A stretch of DNA of 64,000 bases from an uncultured Pelagibacteraceae bacterium (GCA_902570055.1 CACFWQ010000003.1:1-64000), one strand, 5' to 3'. Shown: positions 27,308 to 37,152, numbered from the stretch's first letter. The notes: a model not told the origin generated them from the sequence alone. Numbers and translations are program-made.

Positions 27308-28486
27308 TTACGCAACAAGAAATTGCTTACTAGATTCCTTATCATACATAGACATAATTGGCTTATCTTCTACTTCATAAATTTCATCAGAATGGAAACC
27401 ATTAAATTGAGTTCTAAAAGTTAAACCGTAAGCTCCCAGCTGGCCGAGTTCAATGTAATCACCCTCTCTAACATTATTAGGTAAAAGAAAAGGTCCTTTC
27501 ATGTAATCCATACTGTCACATGTCGGGCCATAAAAATCAAAAGCTGTCATTTTTTTTGAAATAATTCTTCCATTTGTAATTAGTTTAGAAGGATAGACTA
27601 TGTTAGGAGTACCTGCATCAAACAATGATCCATAGGTTCCATCATTAATATATAGTTTTTGTTTTTTTCTTAAATTTACTCTAACAATGGTTGATCCGCT
27701 TTCAGCAACAATTGCTCTGCCTGGTTCACAAATAATTTTTGGCAGTTTATCTAATTTTAAATTTTTTAATCCTTTCTTTATTTCTTCAAAATAACTATCT
27801 AATGTTTGAGGCACCAAATCTGGATAAATTGTAGGAAATCCACCTCCAAGATTTATATAGTCTGGGATAATTTTTGTTCTCTTAATTATTTTTCCAATCT
27901 CAGAAATTCCTTTAGCGTATGAAATTGGATGCATGCACTGGGAGCCCACATGAAAACTTAAACCAATTTTTTTTGAATATTGATTGGTTAATCTAAATAA
28001 TCCTAGGGCTTCAGAAGTAATTGATCCAAATTTTTTTGATAAATCTATCTCGGCGTGTTCGTTTGATACTGCGACACGCACAAATAATTCAAGATCTTTT
28101 GCATAGTTGGTACTTTCAATTATTTTTATTAATTCTTCTTTAGAGTCCAAAGAAAATGTTTTTACATTGTGTTTAAAATAAGCTTTTTTGATACTTTCTC
28201 TGCTTTTTACAGCGTTCATATAAGAACATTTTACACTAGCATTAATTTTTTTAATTGTTTCAATCTCCTTTATTGAGGCAACATCAATATTTTTGATTCC
28301 GCTATTTATAACAGTACTAAGTACAATCGGGTGTGGATTAGCTTTCATAGCATACAATATTTCACCTGGAAATTTATCTTGAAAAATCTTTGCGGATATT
28401 TGTATCGAATCTTTTCTGATACAATATACCGGCTTCTCTGGTTTTAGTTGACCAACTAATTCATCAACACTTTTAAATTTTTGCAT
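27308..28486 (-). CDS. PLP-dependent decarboxylase, fold type III (ornithine/lysine/arginine type)
   Basis: The PLP lysine is Lys48 in YAMKANPHP. Further motifs are SFHVGSQCMHPISY, INLGGGFPTIYPD, CEPGRAIVAESGS and FYGPTCDSMDYM, which holds the catalytic cysteine used across the dimer. At 392 residues it resembles the compact ornithine decarboxylase group of alphaproteobacteria rather than the long biosynthetic arginine decarboxylase. It supplies the diamine or agmatine for the two downstream enzymes; the amino acid used is not certain. The ATG has a strong GGGGG-type ribosome site (28500-28494). Confidence 0.88.
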   Translation of the reverse strand: MQKFKSVDELVGQLKPEKPVYCIRKDSIQISAKIFQDKFPGEILYAMKANPHPIVLSTVINSGIKNIDVASIKEIETIKKINASVKCSYMNAVKSRESIKKAYFKHNVKTFSLDSKEELIKIIESTNYAKDLELFVRVAVSNEHAEIDLSKKFGSITSEALGLFRLTNQYSKKIGLSFHVGSQCMHPISYAKGISEIGKIIKRTKIIPDYINLGGGFPTIYPDLVPQTLDSYFEEIKKGLKNLKLDKLPKIICEPGRAIVAESGSTIVRVNLRKKQKLYINDGTYGSLFDAGTPNIVYPSKLITNGRIISKKMTAFDFYGPTCDSMDYMKGPFLLPNNVREGDYIELGQLGAYGLTFRTQFNGFHSDEIYEVEDKPIMSMYDKESSKQFLVA

Positions 28487-28513
28487 TGCATATGCCCCCT
28501 AAAAAAATTTAAT

Positions 28514-28546
28514 AAAAAAAATTTTCAATTAATAAATAATTGAAAA
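28514..28546 (-). terminator. terminator-like hairpin in the leader of the polyamine operon
   Basis: On the minus strand a 10-bp perfect stem (TTTTCAATTA / TAATTGAAAA, 28546-28522) with a 5-nt loop is followed at once by eight T residues. It lies 28 nt upstream of the decarboxylase ATG, after any promoter in the divergent gap. This is the right place for an attenuator. The stem is almost all A-T, so it would be weak. Confidence 0.35.
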
Positions 28547-28609
28547 ATTTCATATAATTCTGCACTTAAGCCAATAATCTAGCAATGTAAAGCAAATAAT
28601 GGGATTGAA

Positions 28610-29203
28610 ATGAAAAAAAAAATGATCATATACAGTTCTATGACTGGCACTGATATTTCAAAAAACATAAGTGAATTTAAGGATAAATCGCTACTTATAG
28701 TTGATGACGACAATTCTTTTAGAGAAAGGTTGGCCAGAGCCATGGAAAAAAAAGGTTTTAAGGTAACTCAAGCTGAGAGTGTAAAAACAGGGATAGAAAC
28801 TATAAAAATTAATAAACCTGCATTTGCAGTAGTAGATTTAAGATTAAGTGATGGCAATGGACTAGAGGTTGTAAAGAAAATTCAAGATTCTAACAACAAT
28901 AGCAAAATTATAATGTTAACTGGTTATGGAAATATTCCTACTGCAGTAGCAGCAATAAAACAGGGCGCAATAGATTATCTTGCTAAACCTGCAGATGCAG
29001 ATGATATTGAAAAAGCTCTTTTAGCAGATCCCCAAAAAAAAGCATCACCACCAGAGAATCCGATGTCAGCAGATAGGGTAAAGTGGGAACATATTCATAG
29101 AGTCTTTGAGTTATGTAACAGAAATGTTTCAGAAACAGCGAGAAGACTTAAAATGCATAGAAGAACTTTACAAAGGATTTTATATAAAAGATCTCCTAAA
29201 TAA
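28610..29203 (+). CDS. regA: RegA/PrrA/ActR-family response regulator
   Basis: A two-domain regulator of 197 residues. The receiver domain has the acidic pair IVDDD and the phosphorylated Asp76 in VVDLRLSDGNG, then MLTGYGNIPTAVAAIKQGAIDYLAKP. The Fis-type helix-turn-helix at the C-terminus (NRNVSETARRLKMHRRTLQR) is nearly invariant in the redox-responsive RegA family. RegA controls respiratory and fixation genes in response to quinone/redox state. Its kinase RegB and the SenC gene are not next to it. Starts at 28610, 28622 or 28640 are all possible. Confidence 0.93.
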   Translation: MKKKMIIYSSMTGTDISKNISEFKDKSLLIVDDDNSFRERLARAMEKKGFKVTQAESVKTGIETIKINKPAFAVVDLRLSDGNGLEVVKKIQDSNNNSKIIMLTGYGNIPTAVAAIKQGAIDYLAKPADADDIEKALLADPQKKASPPENPMSADRVKWEHIHRVFELCNRNVSETARRLKMHRRTLQRILYKRSPK

Positions 29204-29747
29204 AATTTCGTAATTTAATTAATTTTTTTCCAATTAAAGTTAATATAGAGATTTTAAACAATTCAGCCAACAAAAAAGGCGTTACCCCCAATTGAATTAT
29301 AGGTTTGTTCCAACCAATTAGATAACCAAGCCACAAAACACCTAAAATATATATTACTGAAACAGAAATTATTAATTTAAAAAAAATTAACACAATATTT
29401 GTTTTAAAATTTAAATATCCGGCTAAAAAAGTTGCAAACAAAAATCCTATTAGATATCCCATTGTTGGACCCGTAAAATATATCCATCCCACACCTTTTT
29501 CTGGCGAATTAGAAAATACTGGCAATCCAACTATTCCTTCAAAAATATAAAGCCCAACTGTGGCTAAACCAATTTTATAACCAAAAGATAACCCCATTAA
29601 CAATACCACAAATGTTTGCATCGTCATTGGAACTGGATAAAAAGGAATTTTTATTTTTGCAGAAATTGTTAGAAGTACAGTCCCTAGAAAAACAGTTAAA
29701 ATCATCTTAAGTACTTTTATGTTTTGATTTGATTTTACTATCTCCAT
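29196..29747 (-). CDS. bioY: biotin transporter BioY
   Basis: BioY is the substrate-binding membrane subunit for biotin import. The protein (183 residues, six helices) contains KIPFYPVPMTMQTFVVLLMGL, GLPVFSN, YFTGPTMGYLIGF and a closing GVTPFLLAELFK helix, all family hallmarks. No ECF ATPase or T subunit (BioM/BioN) is nearby; BioY can work alone or share modules. Its presence suggests dependence on external biotin. The stop overlaps the convergent regA stop region by 8 bp. Confidence 0.94.
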   Translation of the reverse strand: MEIVKSNQNIKVLKMILTVFLGTVLLTISAKIKIPFYPVPMTMQTFVVLLMGLSFGYKIGLATVGLYIFEGIVGLPVFSNSPEKGVGWIYFTGPTMGYLIGFLFATFLAGYLNFKTNIVLIFFKLIISVSVIYILGVLWLGYLIGWNKPIIQLGVTPFLLAELFKISILTLIGKKLIKLRNFI

Positions 29748-29778
29748 GTCTAAATCTACTATTTATTAAATTAATAAT

Positions 29779-30708
29779 CTAGTCTTTTGTTAGTCTAATA
29801 AAAACATCTTCCAAATCACCATCATCAGTTGAAATATCTAATATTTTCACATTTTGTTTTTGAATTAAATCAATTATTTCTTGTATTGTTATTTTGTTTT
29901 TTTCATAAGACATAACAACTTCATTATCTTTATTGGATATTATACTTAAATAAGAATTTGTAATACTATTTAAACTGACATTTTTATCTAATTTAAAAAT
30001 AACTTTTTTTGTTTTAATTTTTTCTAAAAGATTTTTTGTACTATCGAGAGCAACTAAAATACCTTTATTTAATATACCTATTCTATTACACATTTCTTCA
30101 GCTTCTGATAAATTATGGGTTGTTAGAATTATGGTAACACCTTGCTTATTTAATAATTTTACATTTTCCCAAAGATTTTTTCTCAATTCAACATCAACAC
30201 CAGCTGTTGGCTCATCTAAAATAACAATTGGAGGTTGGTGTACTAATGCTTTCGCAATTAGCAATCTTCTTTTCATACCCCCCGATAGACTTCTTGCGTA
30301 ACTATTAGCCTGCTCTTGAAGAGAAACTAATTTAAGTATTGTGTCAGTGATTCTATCTTTTTTTTTGACCCCATAAAGTCCAGCTTGTAATTCAAGTAAT
30401 TTTCTTGGACTAAAAAATGGATCAAGATTAACTTCCTGAGGCACTATTCCAATTGATGCTCTTACCTGTCTAGGATTATTATCAAGATCAAAACCCCATA
30501 CATTTACTTTACCCGAGGTTTTAATAACAGTTCCTGCTAATACATTTATAAATGTTGTTTTACCAGCTCCATTTGGACCCAATAATCCAAAAATTTCTCC
30601 TTCTTTCACGTCCAAGTTTAAATTATTGATAGCATGTACTGAGTTTGTTGATTTTTTTCTATAAATTTTATGTAAATTTTTTGCAGAAAGCACATTTTTT
30701 TTGTTCAT
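29779..30708 (-). CDS. ABC transporter ATP-binding protein (ABC-2/DrrA type), no adjacent permease
   Basis: A single nucleotide-binding domain of 309 residues with Walker A GPNGAGKTT, the Q-loop in VPQEVNLDP, signature LSGGMKRRLLIAKAL, Walker B IVILDEPTAGVD and the switch TTHNLSEAEE. The C-terminal extension (about residues 235-309) is of the DrrA/NodI type. These proteins pair with an ABC-2 permease for export of lipids or drugs. Here the flanking genes are bioY and polA, and no permease is in the window. Confidence 0.9.
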   Translation of the reverse strand: MNKKNVLSAKNLHKIYRKKSTNSVHAINNLNLDVKEGEIFGLLGPNGAGKTTFINVLAGTVIKTSGKVNVWGFDLDNNPRQVRASIGIVPQEVNLDPFFSPRKLLELQAGLYGVKKKDRITDTILKLVSLQEQANSYARSLSGGMKRRLLIAKALVHQPPIVILDEPTAGVDVELRKNLWENVKLLNKQGVTIILTTHNLSEAEEMCNRIGILNKGILVALDSTKNLLEKIKTKKVIFKLDKNVSLNSITNSYLSIISNKDNEVVMSYEKNKITIQEIIDLIQKQNVKILDISTDDGDLEDVFIRLTKD

Positions 30709-30758
30709 AAGAGATTATACATTTATAACATTCATAAGATTTAAAATAACATTATTTA

Positions 30759-33530
30759 ATGACTTCGATAAAAAAAAATGACCATTTTTACTTAATTGAT
30801 GGGTCAGGATATATTTTTAGAGCTTATTATGCACTGCCACCTTTAACAAGAAAAAGTGATGGATTGCCCACAGGAGCTGTTAGTGGTTTTTGCAATATGC
30901 TTTACAAACTTTTAGAAGATTCAAGATCAAGTGATAATAATTTAAAACCTACTCATTTTGCTGTTATATTTGATTCTGCAAGAAAAAATTTTAGAAATGA
31001 AATTTATCCAGAATATAAATCTAATAGATCAGATCCTCCTGAAGATTTAATTCCACAATTTGAATATATTAGAAAATCAGTATTAGCATTTAATTTACCA
31101 TCTATTGAATTAATAAATTATGAAGCAGATGATTTAATTGCAACATATACAGAGCAAATTTTAAAAAAAGGAGGACTTGTCACAATAGTTTCTTCTGACA
31201 AAGATTTGATGCAACTTTACAAAAAAAACGTTCGAATTTTTGATCCAATGAAAAGTAAATTTATTTCACAAGAAGATATAGACAATAAATTTGGTGTAAA
31301 ACCAGAAAAAATTATTGACGTTCAAGCATTGGCAGGAGACAGCAGTGATAATGTTCCAGGAGTTCCAGGAATAGGTGTTAAAACAGCCGCAGAATTGATT
31401 AATCAATATGGTTCACTAGAAGTAGTTTTAGAAAGAGCAAAAGAAATTAAACAAAACAAAAGAAGAGAAACATTAGTAAAAAACAAACAAAAAGCAATTA
31501 TTAGTAAAAAGTTAGTTACATTAAAAAAAAATGTACCTGTAAAGGAAAAAATTGATGAATTTATTTTAAAGGAAATTAATAGAGATAAACTCTATAGTTA
31601 TCTAAGAGAAATGGAGTTTAATAGATTATTAAGTCTAGCAATTTCAAATTATGGAGAACCAGATTTTATAAATGATTCAAAAAAAAATTTGAATGAAAAA
31701 AAAGAAAAAATTAATAAAAAAAATTATTCTTTAATTAGTAATGAAGATGATATTGATCAGTGGATAAAACAAGCTGAAGAATCTGGAGAATTAGCAATAG
31801 ATACAGAAACCAGTTCACTTGATGCTCACAAAGCAGATTTAATAGGAATTTCTTTGAGCACAAAAATTGGAAGGGCTTGTTATATTCCTATTGGACATAA
31901 ATCAGGAAATTGCATGAAAAAAACAAGTGTTTTAAAAAAATTAAAACCTATTCTTGAGGATAAAAGTGTAAAAAAAATAGGTCAAAATATCAAATTTGAT
32001 TTTATTATTTTATATAGACAAGGCATAGAAATGAATTCAATGGAAGACACAATGCTAATGTCGTATGTTTTAGATGCAGGAAAACATAGACACAATATGG
32101 ATACTCTTTCTGAAATTCACTTAAATCACAAAACAATTTCTTTTAAAGATTTAGTTGGCTCAGGAAAAAAACAAATTAACTTTAGTGAAGTAGAAGTTGA
32201 TAAAGCTATGGAATATGCAGCAGAAGATGCAGATATTACATACCGACTTTATAATATTTTCATTAATAGTTTAAAAAATGAAAAACTTACAAATATTTAT
32301 GAAATTTTTGAGAAACCATTAATAAAAATATTAGCTTTTATGGAAATTTACGGAATTAAGATAAATAGTAAGTTTTTACAGGAATTATCTAAAAATTTTA
32401 AAAAAAAAATTGACAATTTAGAAAAAGAAATTTTTAAAATATCTAAAAAGGAATTTAAAATAGGTTCAACTAAGCAACTTGGTGAAATTATGTATAATGA
32501 ACTTAAAATTGCTTCATTAAAAAAAACTAGAAAAGGAAGCTTTGCAACAAATGCTAAAGTTTTAGAAGACCTAGCATTTAAAGGTCACCAGCTTCCAAAA
32601 TTAATTTTAGATTGGAGACAAGTTTCTAAATTAAAGAATACTTATTCCGATTCTTTGCCAGAACATGTAAATAAAAACACCAATAGAGTTCATACATCTT
32701 TTTTACTTGCGGCAACAACTACTGGAAGATTAGCATCTAGCGATCCAAATCTACAAAATATCCCAATTAAATCAGAAGATGGCAAAAACATTAGAAAAGC
32801 GTTTATTGCTGAAAATGGACATTCTTTACTATCTGCTGATTACAATCAAATTGAAATGCGAATTCTTGCTGATCTTGCTGAAGTAAAAGAGCTAAAAAAG
32901 GCTTTTAATAATAATGAAGACATTCATACTTTAACTGCTAGTCAGGTTTTTAATCTTGATATAAAAAAAGTTGATCAAGAAGCCAGAAGAAAAGCAAAAG
33001 CAATCAACTTTGGTATAATTTATGGAATTTCACAATATGGCCTTGCAAAGCAAATTATGGTCTCTAATAATGAAGCTGAAGACTTTTTAAATTCATACTT
33101 TTTAAAATTTCCTGAAATTAAAGAATATATGAACTTAACAATAAAATTTTGTAGAAAAAATGGATATGTAAATAATATTTTTGGAAGAAGAACCCATATC
33201 AACGGAATCAATGATAAAAATCATAATATAAGAAATTTTCAGGAGCGTGCTGCAATTAATGCACCCATTCAAGGTTCAGCATCTGAAATTATGAGACTTG
33301 CAATGATAAGGCTAGACAAAAAACTAAAAAGTTTTGACGAATTAAAATCAAAAATTTTGCTTCAAATTCATGATGAGTTGATTTTTGAAGTTCCAAACAA
33401 TGAAATAAAAGAAATCTGTAAATTAATCAAAGAAGAGATGACCAGTGTAACCAAAAGTGATTTTCATGCTTTTTCAATACCGCTTACAGTTGATATAAAT
33501 AAAGGAGATAATTGGGGAATACTTCATTAA
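30759..33530 (+). CDS. polA: DNA polymerase I
   Basis: PolA fills gaps and removes RNA primers. Three domains are visible in 923 residues. The 5' nuclease comes first (LIDGSGYIFRAYYAL; SSDKDLMQL; GDSSDNVPGVPGIGVKTA). The 3'-5' exonuclease follows with its acidic residues kept (LAIDTETSSLDA, GQNIKFDF, YAAEDADITYRLY), so proofreading is probably active. The polymerase domain has LLSADYNQIEMRILA, RRKAKAINFGIIYG and LQIHDELIFEV. It is transcribed alone, divergent from the ABC ATPase gene. Confidence 0.98.
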   Translation: MTSIKKNDHFYLIDGSGYIFRAYYALPPLTRKSDGLPTGAVSGFCNMLYKLLEDSRSSDNNLKPTHFAVIFDSARKNFRNEIYPEYKSNRSDPPEDLIPQFEYIRKSVLAFNLPSIELINYEADDLIATYTEQILKKGGLVTIVSSDKDLMQLYKKNVRIFDPMKSKFISQEDIDNKFGVKPEKIIDVQALAGDSSDNVPGVPGIGVKTAAELINQYGSLEVVLERAKEIKQNKRRETLVKNKQKAIISKKLVTLKKNVPVKEKIDEFILKEINRDKLYSYLREMEFNRLLSLAISNYGEPDFINDSKKNLNEKKEKINKKNYSLISNEDDIDQWIKQAEESGELAIDTETSSLDAHKADLIGISLSTKIGRACYIPIGHKSGNCMKKTSVLKKLKPILEDKSVKKIGQNIKFDFIILYRQGIEMNSMEDTMLMSYVLDAGKHRHNMDTLSEIHLNHKTISFKDLVGSGKKQINFSEVEVDKAMEYAAEDADITYRLYNIFINSLKNEKLTNIYEIFEKPLIKILAFMEIYGIKINSKFLQELSKNFKKKIDNLEKEIFKISKKEFKIGSTKQLGEIMYNELKIASLKKTRKGSFATNAKVLEDLAFKGHQLPKLILDWRQVSKLKNTYSDSLPEHVNKNTNRVHTSFLLAATTTGRLASSDPNLQNIPIKSEDGKNIRKAFIAENGHSLLSADYNQIEMRILADLAEVKELKKAFNNNEDIHTLTASQVFNLDIKKVDQEARRKAKAINFGIIYGISQYGLAKQIMVSNNEAEDFLNSYFLKFPEIKEYMNLTIKFCRKNGYVNNIFGRRTHINGINDKNHNIRNFQERAAINAPIQGSASEIMRLAMIRLDKKLKSFDELKSKILLQIHDELIFEVPNNEIKEICKLIKEEMTSVTKSDFHAFSIPLTVDINKGDNWGILH

Positions 33531-33585
33531 TTTGCAATACTTGCCCAATTAAGAACAATTTAGTATTTTTAATTTAATTGAAACT

Positions 33586-34287
33586 ATGAAAGAAACAATT
33601 GCACTTATAGATGATGATAGAAATATACTTACTAGTATAAGTATGGCTCTTGAAAAAGAAGGTTTTAAAGTCCAAACATATTTGGATGGAGAGAGTGCTT
33701 TAATAGGTTTAACAAGAACTCCCCCAGATTTAGCCATCGTGGATATCAAAATGCCAAAAATGGATGGTGAAGAGTTGCTCAAAAAATTGAGAAAAAAAAC
33801 TTCATTACCAGTTATTTTTTTAACATCTAAAGATGATGAAATTGATGAATTGTTAGGTTTAAAATTAGGAGCAGATGATTTTGTAAAAAAATCTGGAGGT
33901 TTTTCAATAAAGGTTTTAATTGAAAGAATTAGAGTTCAATTAAGAAAGAAAAATATTAATAATTTTGAAGATGCAAAAAATATTATAGTTCATGGAAAAT
34001 TAAAGCTAGATCCGTCGCAATTAGAGTGCGAGTGGGATGGAAAGCAGTTGCCAGATAAATTAACTACAACTGAATTTTTAATAGTTAAAGAATTGGCTAA
34101 AAGACCAGGGATAATAAAAGAGAGATCACAACTGATGGATATAGCTTATAGAGAAGACACTGACATTGAGGATAGAACAATTGATAGTCATGTAAAAAGA
34201 ATTAGAAAAAAATTCAAAAAAATTGATACAAATTTTTCTGCCATAGAAACAAGATATGGAAGTGGGTACAGATGGAACGTTAGTTAA
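33586..34287 (+). CDS. chvI: response regulator ChvI (OmpR family)
   Basis: The receiver domain carries ALIDDD and the phosphorylated Asp53 in AIVDIKMPKMDG. It is followed by LTSKDDEIDELLGLKLGADDFVKK, which is the ChvI-type version of this segment. The C-terminal winged helix (TTTEFLIVKELAKRPG ... DRTIDSHVKRIRKKF ... ETRYGSGYRW) binds DNA. ChvI with ChvG controls envelope and acid responses in alphaproteobacteria. It is immediately coupled to chvG (stop and start overlap as TAATG). Confidence 0.93.
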   Translation: MKETIALIDDDRNILTSISMALEKEGFKVQTYLDGESALIGLTRTPPDLAIVDIKMPKMDGEELLKKLRKKTSLPVIFLTSKDDEIDELLGLKLGADDFVKKSGGFSIKVLIERIRVQLRKKNINNFEDAKNIIVHGKLKLDPSQLECEWDGKQLPDKLTTTEFLIVKELAKRPGIIKERSQLMDIAYREDTDIEDRTIDSHVKRIRKKFKKIDTNFSAIETRYGSGYRWNVS

Positions 34288-35840
34288 TGTTCGATTCTAT
34301 TCTAAAAAAATTATCAATATTAAAAAAGTTTTTAATTATTAATTTAGCTATTTTTATTGTAATTGGAAGTGGTACTGTAATTTATCTTAAAACTGTTCAG
34401 CCCAATTTAATAAAAAAAAAAACAGTAAATCATATTCAGATTATTGATAATACTATTGATCATATTCAAAGATTAAATATTCAATTTAATTCAAATGACA
34501 TAAAAAGTTTTTTATTTTCAACTAGATTTTTATTTCAGAATTTGGATAGAGTAATGTTATTTGACACAAAATTTAATTTAATAGGTGATACAGATACTTT
34601 GGATCTTGATCCACGATCTTTTTCAAGAAAACTTAATATTGTTGAACAAGAAATTTTAGGTAGTGATATTAAAATTGATAAAGTTAATAAAAAGAAACAA
34701 GAAAAAAATAATAAAATTTCTTTAAAAGAAGTTTTAATCAATTATTCATCTTCAGAAAATTTTGGTAATCCATATACATATACAGAAGAAACTTTTAACC
34801 AATTTTTATTGACCACTATCAAGAATGTAAACATTGATGGAAAAAATCTAGGATTTCTTGCAATATCACAAAATGCTAATGAAATTAAAACAGCAGTAAA
34901 TGAAAGAAAAAGTTTTGTAATTAGAACTGCATTTGTAGTTGTAATTGTAATATTAATTTTTTCTTTTGTGCTTAATAGATATTTTTTAAAACCTATAAAA
35001 AACTTAGTAAATTATACAAAAATAATTAAAGAAAAAAGCAAAGAGAAATCTAATATTGAAATTTTAAAAAAAAGAAACGATGAAATAGGTGCTTTATCTA
35101 AATCTTTAGATGATATGACGAGTGACTTATATAAAAGGATAAATATAGCTGAGAATTTTTCAACAGATTTAGTTCATGAAATAAGAAATCCTTTAGCATC
35201 ATTAAAAAGTGCCTCAGAAATTATTAGTGAAACCGAAGACAAAGACAAACGAGCAAAATTAGTAAAAATTTTATCACATGATGTAGAACGCATTGAAAGA
35301 CTTATTACAGACTATTCACAAATGTTAAAAGACGAAGTTGCATTAAGTACTGAAAAAATGAAAGAAATAGATTTAAAGTCTGTAGTTTTGTCAGTAGTTG
35401 ATGATTTTAATAATATTTATATTGAAAAAAGAGGAATAGAAATTCAGCTAAAAATAGATAATCTAATTAAAGAATTTAAAATTTTAGGCATTGAAAATAG
35501 AATAGAACAAATACTTGCAAACTTGTTAGAAAATGCAATTTCGTTTAGTGAAAATAATCAAAAAATAATAGTAGATATTCAAAAAGATCAAAATGACCAA
35601 TTGATTTTAAGTGTTATCGATCAAGGACAAGGGTTTAAAGAAACAAATTTAAAAAAAATTTTTGACAGATTTTATAGTAATAGACCAGGAAAATTTGGAG
35701 AACATTCTGGCCTTGGATTAAATATTGTTAAAAATTTGGTTGAATTACATGGCGGAACCATAGCTGCGTCAAATAATAAACACACAAGTGGAGCCCAGAT
35801 AGAAATTGCTTTTCCAAAGTTTAATAGGTTGATAAATTAA
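34287..35840 (+). CDS. chvG: sensor histidine kinase ChvG
   Basis: The 517-residue kinase has two membrane helices (about residues 15-34 and 210-232) that bracket a periplasmic domain of roughly 175 residues, then a HAMP linker. The dimerisation box is NFSTDLVHEIRNPLASLKSASEI with the phosphorylated histidine. The ATPase domain shows N-box ANLLENAISFS and glycine boxes DQGQGFKE and HSGLGLNIVKNLVELHGG. In larger alphaproteobacteria hprK and phosphotransferase genes follow chvG; here ahcY follows directly. Confidence 0.93.
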   Translation: MFDSILKKLSILKKFLIINLAIFIVIGSGTVIYLKTVQPNLIKKKTVNHIQIIDNTIDHIQRLNIQFNSNDIKSFLFSTRFLFQNLDRVMLFDTKFNLIGDTDTLDLDPRSFSRKLNIVEQEILGSDIKIDKVNKKKQEKNNKISLKEVLINYSSSENFGNPYTYTEETFNQFLLTTIKNVNIDGKNLGFLAISQNANEIKTAVNERKSFVIRTAFVVVIVILIFSFVLNRYFLKPIKNLVNYTKIIKEKSKEKSNIEILKKRNDEIGALSKSLDDMTSDLYKRINIAENFSTDLVHEIRNPLASLKSASEIISETEDKDKRAKLVKILSHDVERIERLITDYSQMLKDEVALSTEKMKEIDLKSVVLSVVDDFNNIYIEKRGIEIQLKIDNLIKEFKILGIENRIEQILANLLENAISFSENNQKIIVDIQKDQNDQLILSVIDQGQGFKETNLKKIFDRFYSNRPGKFGEHSGLGLNIVKNLVELHGGTIAASNNKHTSGAQIEIAFPKFNRLIN

Positions 35841-35865
35841 ATTTTAATTGCTACAAGGCTTTTCC

Positions 35866-37152
35866 ATGAAAGATTATAAAGTAAAAGATATATCGCAAGC
35901 AGACTTTGGAAGAAAAGAAATTTCTTTAGCAGAAACAGAAATGCCAGGATTAATGGCATTAAGAAAAGAATATAAGGGAAAGTTTCCTCTTAAGGGAGCA
36001 AAAATTCTTGGTTGTCTTCATATGACAATTCAAACTGCTGTATTGATAGAAACCCTAGTAGCATTAGGCGCAGAAGTTAGATGGTCTTCATGTAATATTT
36101 TTTCTACTCAAGATCATGCAGCTGCTGCTATTGCAAAAGCAGGAATACCAGTTTTTGCATGGAAGGGAGAGACAGAGGAAGAATATTGGTGGTGTGTTAG
36201 ACAAACAATCGAAGGCAAAAAAGATTGGAAGCCCAATATGATACTAGATGATGGAGGAGACTTAACCGCACTAATGCATAAAGATTATAAGGAATTAATG
36301 AAATCAATTAAAGGTTTATCCGAGGAAACAACAACTGGAGTTTTGGCTCTAAAAAAAATGCAATCCGAAGGAAAATTACTTGTTCCAGCAATTAATGTTA
36401 ATGATTCGGTGACAAAATCTAAGTTTGATAATTTGTATGGTTGTAGAGAGAGCTTAGTTGACGGAATTAAAAGAGCTACCGATGTTATGATGTCTGGAAA
36501 AGTAGCAATTGTTGCTGGATTTGGAGATGTTGGTAAAGGTAGCGCTGCATCTTTAAGACAAAGTGGAGCAAGAGTTATGGTTACCGAAACAGATCCAATA
36601 TGTGCACTACAAGCTTCTATGGAAGGTTACGAAGTAGTCTTAATGGATGAAATGATTAAAGAGGCAGATATTGTAGTTACTGCAACAGGAAATAAAGACA
36701 TAGTTACGGCAGATCATATGAGGGATATGAAAGACAGAGCAATTTTGTGCAACATTGGGCATTTTGATAATGAAATTCAAGTTGAGGCTTTAAAAAATTA
36801 TAAATGGGATGAAATAAAGCCACAAGTTCATGAAATAACATTTCCAGACAAAAAAAGAATTATCTTATTAGCAGAAGGAAGATTAGTGAACTTAGGTTGT
36901 GCTACAGGCCACCCTAGCTTTGTTATGAGCGCTTCTTTTACAAACCAGGTTACAGCCCAAATAGAATTGTGGAATAATTCTGATAAATATGAAAAAAAAG
37001 TGTATGTTTTGCCAAAACATCTTGATGAAAAAGTAGCTAGATTACATTTAAATAAAGTTGGTGCAAAATTAACTAAATTATCTAAAGAACAGGCAGACTA
37101 CATTAGCGTAACACCCGAAGGACCATATAAACCAGATACTTACAGATACTAA
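35866..37152 (+). CDS. ahcY: adenosylhomocysteinase
   Basis: AhcY splits S-adenosylhomocysteine into adenosine and homocysteine, relieving product inhibition of methyltransferases. I chose the ATG at 35866 (428 residues, beginning KDYKVKDI): an AAGG ribosome site lies 7 nt upstream, whereas the in-frame TTG at 35848 has none. Motifs include [38 protein letters not shown], the NAD-binding [13 protein letters not shown], and the end [12 protein letters not shown]. It connects with MetX/MetW and the SAM-II switch in the methionine cycle. Confidence 0.97.
   Translation: MKDYKVKDISQADFGRKEISLAETEMPGLMALRKEYKGKFPLKGAKILGCLHMTIQTAVLIETLVALGAEVRWSSCNIFSTQDHAAAAIAKAGIPVFAWKGETEEEYWWCVRQTIEGKKDWKPNMILDDGGDLTALMHKDYKELMKSIKGLSEETTTGVLALKKMQSEGKLLVPAINVNDSVTKSKFDNLYGCRESLVDGIKRATDVMMSGKVAIVAGFGDVGKGSAASLRQSGARVMVTETDPICALQASMEGYEVVLMDEMIKEADIVVTATGNKDIVTADHMRDMKDRAILCNIGHFDNEIQVEALKNYKWDEIKPQVHEITFPDKKRIILLAEGRLVNLGCATGHPSFVMSASFTNQVTAQIELWNNSDKYEKKVYVLPKHLDEKVARLHLNKVGAKLTKLSKEQADYISVTPEGPYKPDTYRY

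Noticed and set aside
30759-33530. Loss of proofreading in PolA, as happens in many bacteria
   Set aside because: The acidic residues of the 3'-5' exonuclease site (D-T-E, then N..FD and the late D) are all present.
35848-35865. An upstream TTG start for ahcY
   Set aside because: It adds six residues that the family lacks, and the AAGG ribosome site falls between it and the better ATG at 35866.
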